A stretch of 24,215 bases of DNA from Tethybacter castelli (GTDB lineage: Bacteria > Pseudomonadota > Gammaproteobacteria > Tethybacterales > Tethybacteraceae): contig JAZHEJ010000004.1 of assembly GCA_036679665.1 (NCBI GenBank), positions 1 to 24,215 on the forward strand, given 5' to 3'. Position 1 is the first letter of the stretch. The number at the start of each line of letters is the position of its first letter. The notes beneath the pieces are model-generated. The model searched no databases and was not told the DNA's origin. It saw only the letters and a list, made by a program, of their open reading frames with translations. The translations under genes and the position numbers were made by a program. Below are positions 14,699 through 22,269 of the stretch, piece by piece.

Positions 14699-15400
14699 AT
14701 GAGCGAAAACATCACCACCTTATCAAGCGTATTATTGGGAGCTTTCGCGGCATTCTGGGAAACGATACTCGGTTTTATGCCCACGGTGATAGCCACCATC
14801 CTCTTGCTGGTTTTGGGGTTGTTTCTAGCGAAATTTTCAAAACTCATCGTAGAACGCCTGCTAAAGTTATTCAAATTCGATCTTTTAGTCCAAAAAGCCG
14901 GAATCGAGTCGTATATTGCGGCTAGCGGTTTTGACTTCAAGTTTACCGGGCTGATATCCGGAACCATTTATTGGTTGATCATCTTGCTGACGATCACCTC
15001 AATCACCGAATTGTTACACCTTCAGGTCATTTCCGACCTGTTTGAGCGGGTGGTGATTTATTTACCCAATATCATCGCCGCGTTCGGCATCCTGATTTTC
15101 GGTACCATTTTCGCGCGCATCTGCAACCGATATGTGTTTAACAGCCTCAAAGAAGTAACGATGGATATCGCTTTGGCGCTAAGCGTGGTTGCCGAAGTGG
15201 TGATCCAGATATTCGTTTGGTTTTTGGCGCTTGAGCAGCTCCAGGTGAATACTATGTTGTTGCTTATCGTGTTGTCGACTTTGTTTGCCGCGATCGCTTT
15301 TGCCTGCGCCATAGCGTTTGGTGTCGCCGGTCAAGATCTGGCCCGCGACTTGATTAATAAAGCGCGAAATAAAATCGAAAAAGGCATTGACAGCGAATAA
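14699..15400 (+). CDS. Membrane protein with conserved mechanosensitive-channel TM helices
   Basis: 233 residues, strongly hydrophobic, with about five transmembrane segments (roughly 10-45, 83-107, 118-140, 158-180, 185-212). It lacks the beta and C-terminal domains of MscS. Helices ending LGLFLAKFSKLIVERLLKLF and LIFGTIFARICNRYVFNSL resemble the 'conserved TM helix' repeat (PF05552) found in small MscS-related proteins of unknown function. The C-terminal GVAGQDLARDLINKARNKI fits the same family. ATG at 14699 follows a 56-base spacer from dapE. Probable inner-membrane protein, possibly osmotic, but no function can be assigned from sequence. Confidence 0.72.
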   Translation: MSENITTLSSVLLGAFAAFWETILGFMPTVIATILLLVLGLFLAKFSKLIVERLLKLFKFDLLVQKAGIESYIAASGFDFKFTGLISGTIYWLIILLTITSITELLHLQVISDLFERVVIYLPNIIAAFGILIFGTIFARICNRYVFNSLKEVTMDIALALSVVAEVVIQIFVWFLALEQLQVNTMLLLIVLSTLFAAIAFACAIAFGVAGQDLARDLINKARNKIEKGIDSE

Positions 15401-15403
15401 CAA

Positions 15404-15431
15404 AGCCGAGCGTAGTTGCCACGATTCGGCT
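15404..15431 (+). promoter_or_regulatory. Hairpin upstream of nadK
   Basis: AGCCGA (15404-15409) is complementary to TCGGCT (15426-15431), and CGT/ACG pairs inside (15411-15413 with 15421-15423). A small CTAG-CGC-CTAG palindrome follows at 15433-15443. There is no T-run. It may be a transcript-end hairpin of the preceding gene or a leader structure of nadK. Confidence 0.35.
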
Positions 15432-15455
15432 ACTAGCGCCTAGATGGGATAACTT

Positions 15456-16328
15456 ATGGCTGGCAAATCAAAAGGATATATAGTTCTTGCCCCGCGCAAA
15501 CGCGGGGTGGATCGCGTTGTCGAGCTTGCGGACCATTTGCGTTCGTTGTCTTATACCCCGTCGATCGACAAAGAAACAGCGAGCGTGCTAACCAAGCAAG
15601 TGTGCGCCAAACATGGCATCGACGTGCGCGCACCGGGCGACAAACCGCCACCTTTGCTCGCGGTGGCGCTAGGTGGCGACGGTTCATTTATTCATGCCGC
15701 CAATTTGTATGCGGTACACGGAATACCGTTGATCGGAGTCAACCTGGGCAATGTTGGTTTTCTGGCCGATGTGCCGGCCACGGTGATGATCAAGGAAATT
15801 ACCGCGGTGCTAGGCGGTCATTACCGCGACGAGCAACGGATAATGCTAAAGGTGGAGCACACGCGCAATAAAAAGGTTTTGTTCGCGGGTTTGGTTATCA
15901 ACGACGTGGTGATTGATCGCGGCGAAATGGCGGCTTTGATCAGACTGGACATAGCAATTGACGGCCGCAGCAGTTTCGAATTGCGCGCTGACGGTTTGGT
16001 ATTTGCCACCCCCGGCGGTTCAACCGCCTACAGCATTTCAGCTGGCGGTCCGATCATAACCCCGGATCTGGGCTGTATCGCGTTAACGCCGCTAAATCCA
16101 TTTTCGCTAACTCACCGTCCGCTGGTTTTTAGTACCCAGCGTAGCTTTGTCGTTGAGTTGTTACAAAATTCTGCCCGCCTGATTCTTGATGGCCAAGTAA
16201 CCAACCAGCTAAAGCCCGGGGATCAGGTGTCAGTGTCGACTCATCAACAACATCTTACCGTGCGCCATCCTGACTCTTACAATTATTTCAAGACCTTGCG
16301 CGAAAAGCTATATTGGAGTCGCCACTGA
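15456..16328 (+). CDS. nadK: NAD kinase
   Basis: ATP-dependent phosphorylation of NAD to NADP, the only route to NADP. 290 residues. The hallmark GGDGSFIHAAN is near residue 74 and NLGNVGFLADV near 96; the NAD-binding DGLVFATPGGSTAYSISAGGPI is near 184. ATG at 15456; the leader includes a hairpin and no clear Shine-Dalgarno beyond GGGAT. The stop overlaps the recN start (TGATG). nadK-recN adjacency is common in Proteobacteria. Confidence 0.96.
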   Translation: MAGKSKGYIVLAPRKRGVDRVVELADHLRSLSYTPSIDKETASVLTKQVCAKHGIDVRAPGDKPPPLLAVALGGDGSFIHAANLYAVHGIPLIGVNLGNVGFLADVPATVMIKEITAVLGGHYRDEQRIMLKVEHTRNKKVLFAGLVINDVVIDRGEMAALIRLDIAIDGRSSFELRADGLVFATPGGSTAYSISAGGPIITPDLGCIALTPLNPFSLTHRPLVFSTQRSFVVELLQNSARLILDGQVTNQLKPGDQVSVSTHQQHLTVRHPDSYNYFKTLREKLYWSRH

Positions 16329-17971
16329 TGCTGCATTTTCTGGAGGTGCGCGATTTTGGGCATATCGCTCGCGCACAGCTGGATTTGCCGGATAGCGGAT
16401 TTTGCGTCATTACCGGCGAAACCGGCATGGGCAAGTCAATGTTGATTGACGCGTTGGCGTTGGCATTGGGTAACCGCGTGGCTCGCAAGCCGGTTCGCAG
16501 CGGTGCCAAACAGGCCGAAATTTGCGCGGCCTTTCATTTGCCGGAGCACAGCGAAGCTGAACGGGTATTGGTGGAACACAGTCTGCCTGCCGATGATGGT
16601 GAACTAGTGATCCGACGCTTGATAGATGTTAATTCTCGTTCGAAAAACTATATCAATGGCAAACTGGTCAATGTGACCCAGTTGCAAGAAGTCGTTGCGG
16701 GTATTATCAGTATCTGCGGCCAGCATGAACATCTGCAACTTGCCAGACCGGAACGCCGAAGACAGTTGCTAGATGCCGCAGCCGACGCCGACGCCGTGAG
16801 CGCGGATGTGGCCAGTTGCTATAGCCAGCTGCAAAGCCGGCAACAACAACTGGACAAACTGCTTAAACAAGAAGAAAAATCTGCCGAACAGGTGGCGCAG
16901 TTGCAGGAGCAACTGGCGGAAATTGATCAAGCTCAGATTAGCGTTGAGCAACTAAATGCCAATGAAGCCATCGCGGTTTTGCGCGCCAACGCCGAAGAGC
17001 TTGGCGGCCTTGCCAACGAGGTTGCGGACAATTGCGCGCAGATAACACGCCAAGCCACGCAAGCTTGCCAAAGCGCTGAGCGTATGACTCAGATTGATAA
17101 CCGCTACCGCCATGGTGCGCAATTGTTAGCTGAGGTACAAGCATTAAGCGAGGAACTTTCCCGCGAGATTAATAAAGTTAATTCCGATCTTAGTTTGCCT
17201 GATCCGCAAACTGCGCAGGATGCGGAAAGTTATATGGCGGAGGCGCATCGTCTGGCGCGCAAATACAATTTGGTCAGTCCGTTGGCACTGGTGGATCATG
17301 CTTTAAAGTTGCGTAAAGAACTTGCTGAACACGCGATGCAAGATGTACCGGCGTGTCGACAATCTGTGGCTGTCGCGCGGCAAAAATGGCTCAAGCAAGC
17401 ACAACGGCTTACCAAATTGCGTACCAAAGAGGCGAAGCTTCTTAGCATGCGGGTAGCCGCAACGCTAACGGAGTTGGGGATGGTAAAAGCACGTTTTGAT
17501 GTGGCGCTGAAACCTGAAGCTCAACCTTGTGGCCACGGGCAAGAGGATGTCGAATTCAAATTTGCCTCCACCGCTAAAACTCCGCTCGGTGAACTTGCCG
17601 CGTCCGCATCCGGAGGTGAGCTGTCGCGCGCGTTTTTGGCGTTGTTTGCCAATGTTAAAAATGATGACGGTAAAGATCTGATATTCGATGAAGTCGATGT
17701 GGGAGTAGGTGGTAAAGTCGCGGCGCAGGTAGGGTCGTTGTTGGCCCGGTTGGGCGATAACCGTCTGGTGATGTGCGTTACGCACTTGCCGCAAGTTGCC
17801 GCCGCCGCGCTGCATCATTGGCAAGCGAGCGTCGACGCGAACGGAAATGGAATTTTCATTCCGGTCGAAGATGAAGCGCGCGAACGAGAAATTGCGCGTA
17901 TGCTGGCCGGCCGCAAAGTAACTCAGGCCAGTTTGGCCAACGCACGCGATATTATGGCCGCCGCCGTCTAA
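16328..17971 (+). CDS. recN: DNA repair protein RecN
   Basis: SMC-like ATPase acting on double-strand breaks with RecA. 547 residues (E. coli 553). Walker A is ITGETGMGKSMLIDALALAL near residue 28, with Met where most RecN proteins have Ala. A central coiled coil (about 150-360) is rich in Gln, Glu and Leu. ABC signature SASGGELSRAF and Walker B LIFDEVDVGVGG lie near 425-465, then CVTHLPQVAAAA. Start at 16328 overlaps the nadK stop; a TTG at 16313 is less likely because the protein normally begins ML.. .F. Followed with no spacer by lolC. I see no LexA-type operator, which would be expected only if it had its own promoter. Confidence 0.95.
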   Translation: MLHFLEVRDFGHIARAQLDLPDSGFCVITGETGMGKSMLIDALALALGNRVARKPVRSGAKQAEICAAFHLPEHSEAERVLVEHSLPADDGELVIRRLIDVNSRSKNYINGKLVNVTQLQEVVAGIISICGQHEHLQLARPERRRQLLDAAADADAVSADVASCYSQLQSRQQQLDKLLKQEEKSAEQVAQLQEQLAEIDQAQISVEQLNANEAIAVLRANAEELGGLANEVADNCAQITRQATQACQSAERMTQIDNRYRHGAQLLAEVQALSEELSREINKVNSDLSLPDPQTAQDAESYMAEAHRLARKYNLVSPLALVDHALKLRKELAEHAMQDVPACRQSVAVARQKWLKQAQRLTKLRTKEAKLLSMRVAATLTELGMVKARFDVALKPEAQPCGHGQEDVEFKFASTAKTPLGELAASASGGELSRAFLALFANVKNDDGKDLIFDEVDVGVGGKVAAQVGSLLARLGDNRLVMCVTHLPQVAAAALHHWQASVDANGNGIFIPVEDEAREREIARMLAGRKVTQASLANARDIMAAAV

Positions 17972-19201
17972 ATGAATTGGTTGGAATGCAGTATCGGGAT
18001 ACGCTACGCGCTGGTGGGTCGCGGCGACCGCTTTGTGTCATTCGCTTCGTTGGCTTCAGCGATTGGCATTGCGCTGGGGGTGGCTACTATCATTGTGGTG
18101 ATGTCAGTGATGAACGGTTTTCATCTGACGTTGCGCGAACAAATTTTGTCGACCAGTTCGCATATTGAAATTCACAATCTGGCCAAATCGCTCGGACAAC
18201 AATGGCCGGATTTTCTGACTGCGCTATCCGCCAATGATCAGGTTCAAGCCGCAGCGCCGATTGTCGACCGCCAAGGTTTGCTGTCGGCCGGGAGCGGAGT
18301 TTCCGGGGCGTTGATCAAGGGCATCGACCCGGAACTGGAACAACATGTTTCTACCGCAACACTACCTGGCGAGATCAGCAACCTGGCGCCAGGTAGCTTC
18401 AAAATCGTACTGGGAAAAAATCTTGCCCGCAAACTCAGTGCGAAGCCAAACGACAAAATTGTGCTGATGGCACCTACCGCGGTGCAAACGCTAGGAGGCA
18501 TCTTGCCGCGCTTCAAAACGGTCACCGTGGCTGGTACGATGGATTTTGGCATTTATCAGTTTAACGAAAGTTTGGTGTATATGCATTATGCGGATGCCGC
18601 CCAATTGTTTCGCGTCGACGGGATTGATTCGATTCGTTTGAAGTTGTACGATGTTTACTCAGCTCCGCAACTTGCTGATGAACTGAAATCTGAATATGGC
18701 TACCCGGCATTTGACTGGACTAGCAGCAACGCCACTTTATTTGGCGCCTTGGCGGTGGAACGCAGGGTAATGTTCGTTATCTTGTCGTTGATTATTGCGG
18801 TTGCGGCATTTCAGATTGTCGCCGCGCTGGTTACGATGGTGCGCGCCAAACGCGGCGCGATCGCGATCTTGCGCACGATGGGGATGACATCGATGGCGGT
18901 GCTACGAATTTTTCTGCTCCAAGGCATGCTGGTCGGGCTGGTGGGAACGATTGTTGGAGTTGGCCTCGGTTTATTGCTTGCGGCCAATGTTAATGAAGTG
19001 GTAACTTTTGTTGAAAATTTGTTCGGGTTCGACTTTTTTCCCGGCGAAGTTTACTATTTGGAAACCATACCTTCGGTTATCCAGTTCAACGATGTGTTTG
19101 GCACAGTTGTATTGGCGTTCGGACTGAGTTTGCTGGCCACGGTATATCCGTCACTTGTAGCGGCGCGCTTGGATCCCGCAGAAGCGTTGCGTTATGAGTG
19201 A
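17972..19201 (+). CDS. lolC: Lipoprotein-releasing ABC transporter permease (LolC/LolE family)
   Basis: Inner-membrane permease that releases mature lipoproteins to LolA. 409 residues. N-terminal GIRYALVGRGDRFVSFASLASAIGIALGVATIIVVMSVMNGF is the family start (given here as residues 9-50 in pieces); a long periplasmic domain follows (about 50-265), then three C-terminal helices of the FtsX/MacB type, with the coupling stretch GAIAILRTMGMTS near residue 298. The ATG directly follows the recN stop; the end overlaps lolD by 8 bases. Only one permease is present, so the complex may use a LolF-like homodimer unless lolE lies elsewhere. Confidence 0.93.
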   Translation: MNWLECSIGIRYALVGRGDRFVSFASLASAIGIALGVATIIVVMSVMNGFHLTLREQILSTSSHIEIHNLAKSLGQQWPDFLTALSANDQVQAAAPIVDRQGLLSAGSGVSGALIKGIDPELEQHVSTATLPGEISNLAPGSFKIVLGKNLARKLSAKPNDKIVLMAPTAVQTLGGILPRFKTVTVAGTMDFGIYQFNESLVYMHYADAAQLFRVDGIDSIRLKLYDVYSAPQLADELKSEYGYPAFDWTSSNATLFGALAVERRVMFVILSLIIAVAAFQIVAALVTMVRAKRGAIAILRTMGMTSMAVLRIFLLQGMLVGLVGTIVGVGLGLLLAANVNEVVTFVENLFGFDFFPGEVYYLETIPSVIQFNDVFGTVVLAFGLSLLATVYPSLVAARLDPAEALRYE

Positions 19202-19874
19202 AGCGGTTCTCAGTGCGGTAAGCGTCAGTAAAAGTTTTGTAGCCAGTGGCGGGACAACGGTACTTGACGATGTAAGTTTGGAACTTGCGTCTGAAGAATC
19301 GGTGGCGATAACCGGAGTTTCAGGTTGCGGCAAAAGCACGTTGTTGCATATTTTGGGCGGGCTGGCGGTCCCGGATTCAGGGGCCGTAAGTTTGATGGGC
19401 GTATCGCTTACCCAAGCCGGGCAGGATGCGCGTGGCAAGATGCGTAACGCGCAGCTGGGATTTGTCTACCAGTTTCATCATTTGCTCGCGGAATTTACTG
19501 CGGCGGAGAATGTGGCTATGCCACTGATGATCGCCGGCGTAAAAAAGCGTGATGCGCTGCGTATCGCCCACGACCAGTTGGCCGCGGTGGGACTTGACGC
19601 TCAAAGCGACAAGATACCGGGTATGCTTTCGGGAGGCGAACGACAGCGCGTGGCGATTGTGCGAGCTTTGGTGAATAATCCGGCTTGCGTCATCGCCGAT
19701 GAGCCAACCGGCAATTTGGATCGCCACAGCGCCAAAGTGGTCACTGAGCTATTGCTAAAAATTAGCGACCAAGCTCATCATGCTTTGTTGGTGGCAACCC
19801 ATGACCTTGAGCTCGCGCACTGTTTTGCGCGAGTATTGGAATTGCGCGATGGCAAATTATGCGCCGCAACTTAG
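19194..19874 (+). CDS. lolD: Lipoprotein-releasing ABC transporter ATPase
   Basis: Cytoplasmic ATPase of the LolCD(E) complex. 226 residues. Walker A GVSGCGKSTLLHILGGL near residue 42, Q-loop YQFHHLLAEFTAAENVAMP near 92, signature LSGGERQRVAIVRAL near 145, Walker B CVIADEPTGNLD near 163 and H-loop ATHD. The FHHLLAEFTA segment is characteristic of LolD among MacB-type ATPases. ATG overlaps the end of lolC, so production is coupled. Confidence 0.95.
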   Translation: MSEAVLSAVSVSKSFVASGGTTVLDDVSLELASEESVAITGVSGCGKSTLLHILGGLAVPDSGAVSLMGVSLTQAGQDARGKMRNAQLGFVYQFHHLLAEFTAAENVAMPLMIAGVKKRDALRIAHDQLAAVGLDAQSDKIPGMLSGGERQRVAIVRALVNNPACVIADEPTGNLDRHSAKVVTELLLKISDQAHHALLVATHDLELAHCFARVLELRDGKLCAAT

Positions 19875-19940
19875 TTGTCTTATATGTCAGTACGCACTGC
19901 GCGCTTGCGCGAAACAAGGCGCTAACTGTTACGGCAACGC

Positions 19941-19946
19941 TATAAT
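19941..19946 (+). promoter_or_regulatory. -10 box of eno, near-leaderless layout
   Basis: TATAAT at 19941-19946, 8 bases before the eno ATG, with no Shine-Dalgarno in the intervening TTCCAAGT and no obvious -35 element. The distance is the same as at rpsT and rpsU. The 80 bases between lolD and eno also contain a small CGCG/CGCG inverted repeat. Confidence 0.62.
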
Positions 19947-19954
19947 TTCCAAGT

Positions 19955-21235
19955 ATGAAGATAGTCGCGGTTAGTTCACTTGAAATACTCGATTCACGCG
20001 GCAATCCCACTGTTGAAGCCACAGTCACTTTGCAAGATGGTTCATGTGGCACGGCGGCGGCGCCTTCCGGTGCTTCGACAGGTAGTAAAGAAGCGCTTGA
20101 ATTGCGCGATGGCGATCCTAAACGCTATGGAGGCAAAGGCGTTGAGCGAGCGTGTAACATAGTTGCCGGGCAGATTGCTCGCAAGGTTATCGGCCTTGAC
20201 GCAGACGACTGTCATGCGATCGACGCCGCCATGCTGGCGGCTGATGGCACCGCCAACAAGGCTAAATTCGGCGCCAATGCCATTTTGGCGGTATCGCTGG
20301 CGGCGGCCAAGGCGGCGGCTAATTCACAGCGGTTACCGCTGTATCGGCACTTGGGAGGTAAGCGGGCTAATTTGTTGCCTGTACCCATGCTCAATATTCT
20401 CAACGGCGGCGCGCACGCCGCCAACAACGTTGATATTCAAGAATTCATGATTATCCCTGCCGGTGCGCGAAATTTCAGCACAGCGCTGCGCTGGGGAGCG
20501 GAAATATTTCACGCCCTCAAAGGGCTGCTCGCAACCAAGCACATGTCAACCGCTGTCGGTGATGAAGGGGGTTTCGCACCTGATGTGGATGGCGTGAAGG
20601 CAACTCTTGAGCTGATTATGACCGCGATTCGCAAGGCGGGACGCAAAGCGGGTCGAGATATCTGGCTGGCGCTTGATTGTGCCGCCAATGAATTTGCGAC
20701 CCGCAGTGGCTATCATCTACCCGGCGAAGGTAAGAAATATTCGAAAAGCCAGTTTGCCGACCAGCTGGTCAGCTGGGCTGACGCCTATCCAATTTTGAGC
20801 ATTGAAGACGGCATGTCCGAAACCGATTGGTCATCTTGGAAGCGGTTGACAATGTTGTGCGGCGCCAAAACCCAGTTGGTAGGTGACGATCTTTTCGTAA
20901 CCGATGTGAAGCTGTTGGGTAAAGGAATAGCCGAAGGAGTCGCCAATGCGATTTTGATCAAGCCTAATCAGTGCGGGTCGCTTACCGAGACTGAAGCGGC
21001 GGTGACGTTAGCGCAACATGCCGGGTACGCGACCGTAATGTCGCACCGCTCCGGCGAAACCGAAGACGCCACGATCGCCGATCTGGCGGTCGCTTGGGGA
21101 TGCGGTCAGATCAAAACCGGAGCGCCTTCGCGGGGTGAGCGGACCTCCAAGTTCAACCGATTGTTACGCATCGAAAACGAGCTTGGCAAAGCCGCGCGTT
21201 TTGCCGGTAAAGACGCGTTTGCAAACCTGAGATGA
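19955..21235 (+). CDS. eno: Enolase
   Basis: Converts 2-phosphoglycerate to phosphoenolpyruvate in glycolysis; also part of the RNA degradosome in some bacteria. 426 residues, family size. N-terminal LEILDSRGNPTVEATV and the flexible loop PSGASTGSKEALELRDGD are standard. Catalytic Glu in AVGDEGGFAPD near residue 205, metal ligands in LALDCAANEF, SIEDGM and VGDDLF, catalytic Lys in LIKPNQCGSLTET, and the signature SHRSGETEDATIADLAV. Ends GAPSRGERTSKFNRLLRIE. The ftsB start overlaps its stop (ATGA); eno-ftsB linkage is conserved in Proteobacteria. Confidence 0.98.
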   Translation: MKIVAVSSLEILDSRGNPTVEATVTLQDGSCGTAAAPSGASTGSKEALELRDGDPKRYGGKGVERACNIVAGQIARKVIGLDADDCHAIDAAMLAADGTANKAKFGANAILAVSLAAAKAAANSQRLPLYRHLGGKRANLLPVPMLNILNGGAHAANNVDIQEFMIIPAGARNFSTALRWGAEIFHALKGLLATKHMSTAVGDEGGFAPDVDGVKATLELIMTAIRKAGRKAGRDIWLALDCAANEFATRSGYHLPGEGKKYSKSQFADQLVSWADAYPILSIEDGMSETDWSSWKRLTMLCGAKTQLVGDDLFVTDVKLLGKGIAEGVANAILIKPNQCGSLTETEAAVTLAQHAGYATVMSHRSGETEDATIADLAVAWGCGQIKTGAPSRGERTSKFNRLLRIENELGKAARFAGKDAFANLR

Positions 21236-21525
21236 ACACGTTGCCTAAACTTAGCATCTACCAGATCGTAGTAGGATTATTGCTTGCAGTACTGTTTTTC
21301 TTAATTTTTCGTATTTTGGGCGATACCGGGCTTGGCCGGATCGCGGTGCTCAACGAACAGATCGAAGCTAAGCGTCTGCAAGCTGACACCATGTTGCAAC
21401 GCAATCAGTTGATGGCTCAGCAAATTGAACTGATTAAAAATGACTCCTCGCAAGTTGAGGTGCTAGCTCGCTATCACTTTGGTATGGTAAAGCCCGGCGA
21501 GATATTCATTCAGACTAGTCCGTAG
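21232..21525 (+). CDS. ftsB: Cell division protein FtsB
   Basis: Bitopic divisome protein that forms the FtsQLB complex. 97 residues: a short cytoplasmic start, one membrane helix (about 11-28, IVVGLLLAVLFFLIFRIL), then a periplasmic coiled coil (about 36-70, LNEQIEAKRLQADTML) and the conserved end segment EVLARYHFGMVKPGEIFIQ, matching the 'E..AR..LGM..PGE.F' motif of FtsB. Overlaps eno by four bases, so cotranscribed. Confidence 0.92.
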   Translation: MNTLPKLSIYQIVVGLLLAVLFFLIFRILGDTGLGRIAVLNEQIEAKRLQADTMLQRNQLMAQQIELIKNDSSQVEVLARYHFGMVKPGEIFIQTSP

Positions 21526-21537
21526 ACATATGGTCTA
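21523..21537. promoter_or_regulatory. Palindrome between ftsB and rpsU
   Basis: TAGAC (21523-21527) and GTCTA (21533-21537) form a perfect inverted repeat around ATATG, partly within the ftsB stop codon. TAGACA at 21523-21528 is also the best -35 match for the rpsU promoter, although 21 bases from its -10 box. Could be an operator or a weak transcript-end hairpin; no T-run. Confidence 0.3.
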
Positions 21538-21549
21538 TCGTTGTTAGGT

Positions 21550-21555
21550 TACAAT
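21550..21555 (+). promoter_or_regulatory. -10 box of the rpsU operon, near-leaderless layout
   Basis: TACAAT at 21550-21555 lies 8 bases before the rpsU ATG, the same spacing as at rpsT and eno. The intervening GAGCAGCT has only GAG as a weak possible Shine-Dalgarno. Confidence 0.55.
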
Positions 21556-21563
21556 GAGCAGCT

Positions 21564-21776
21564 ATGCCTAGCGTTACCGTAAAGGAAAATGAAACTTTCG
21601 AAGTTGCGATGCGTCGCTTTAAGCGCGTGATCGAACGCACCAATCGGATCATTGAAATCCGCAGTTTGAAGTACCATGAAAAACCAACCACCCGCCGCAA
21701 GCGTAAGCGTCTGGCCGCGGTAAAACGCCAAAGGCGTATTGTGCGTCAACAAAGGCATCTGTTCGGTACCAGATGA
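21564..21776 (+). CDS. rpsU: 30S ribosomal protein S21
   Basis: Small basic ribosomal protein of 70 residues, as in E. coli (71). Begins MPSVTVKENETFEVAMRRFK and has the Arg/Lys-rich KPTTRRKRKRLAAVKRQRR toward the end. S21 helps base pairing between mRNA and the 16S 3' end. First gene of the macromolecular-synthesis operon with yqeY and dnaG. Confidence 0.97.
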   Translation: MPSVTVKENETFEVAMRRFKRVIERTNRIIEIRSLKYHEKPTTRRKRKRLAAVKRQRRIVRQQRHLFGTR

Positions 21777-21798
21777 CAGTACCCTTCACGGGGCAAAA

Positions 21799-22254
21799 AT
21801 GACTGAAGACGATCTAGGTATGCGCATTGTTGCTGACCTTAGGCAAGCCATGAAAGATCGCGACGAACTGCGCAAGTCTGTGCTGCGCATGGTCAAATCT
21901 GACCTGGACCTAGAAACCAAAGCCGCCGGCGAATCCTTGGACAACGCAAAAGTTCTTGCGGTACTGCGGCGTCAGATCAAACAGCGCAATGAAGCGGCAC
22001 AAATATATCAGCAAGGAAATCAGCCGGAGCGCGCGTCGCGCGAATTAGCCGAAGCGCAAATCCTGCAAGGATATCAACCGGCGCAATTAAACTCGGAGGA
22101 AATCGCCAAGCACGTAGATGCTGCCATCGCGGAAACCAACTCCACTACGCTTGCCGATCTAGGCAAAGTAATGGGGCGGCTTTCAAGCGCGCTAGAAGGC
22201 CATGCCGATATGCGGCAGGTTGCGTCCCGCGTTAAGGCTAAGCTTAGCTCGTGA
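21799..22254 (+). CDS. GatB/YqeY domain protein
   Basis: 151 residues, mostly helical. LRQAMKDRDELRKSVLRMVKSDLDL at the start and RRQIKQRNEAAQIYQQGNQPERASREL in the middle are the standard YqeY pattern; the end DLGKVMGRLSSALEGHADMRQVASRVK is the tail domain shared with GatB, which recognises tRNA in amidotransferases. The free-standing protein has no firmly established function. ATG at 21799 is preceded by GGGG at 21790-21793; an upstream in-frame codon at 21739 would overlap rpsU and is less likely. rpsU-yqeY-dnaG order is widespread. Confidence 0.92.
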   Translation: MTEDDLGMRIVADLRQAMKDRDELRKSVLRMVKSDLDLETKAAGESLDNAKVLAVLRRQIKQRNEAAQIYQQGNQPERASRELAEAQILQGYQPAQLNSEEIAKHVDAAIAETNSTTLADLGKVMGRLSSALEGHADMRQVASRVKAKLSS

Positions 22255-22269
22255 CCTCTTCCGTGACAA

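Noticed and set aside
5915..18864. GCGATCGC octamers at 5915, 8811, 15290 and 18857, like the cyanobacterial HIP1 repeat
   Set aside because: Only four were found, all inside coding sequence rich in GCG, GAT and CGC codons; far below HIP1 density.
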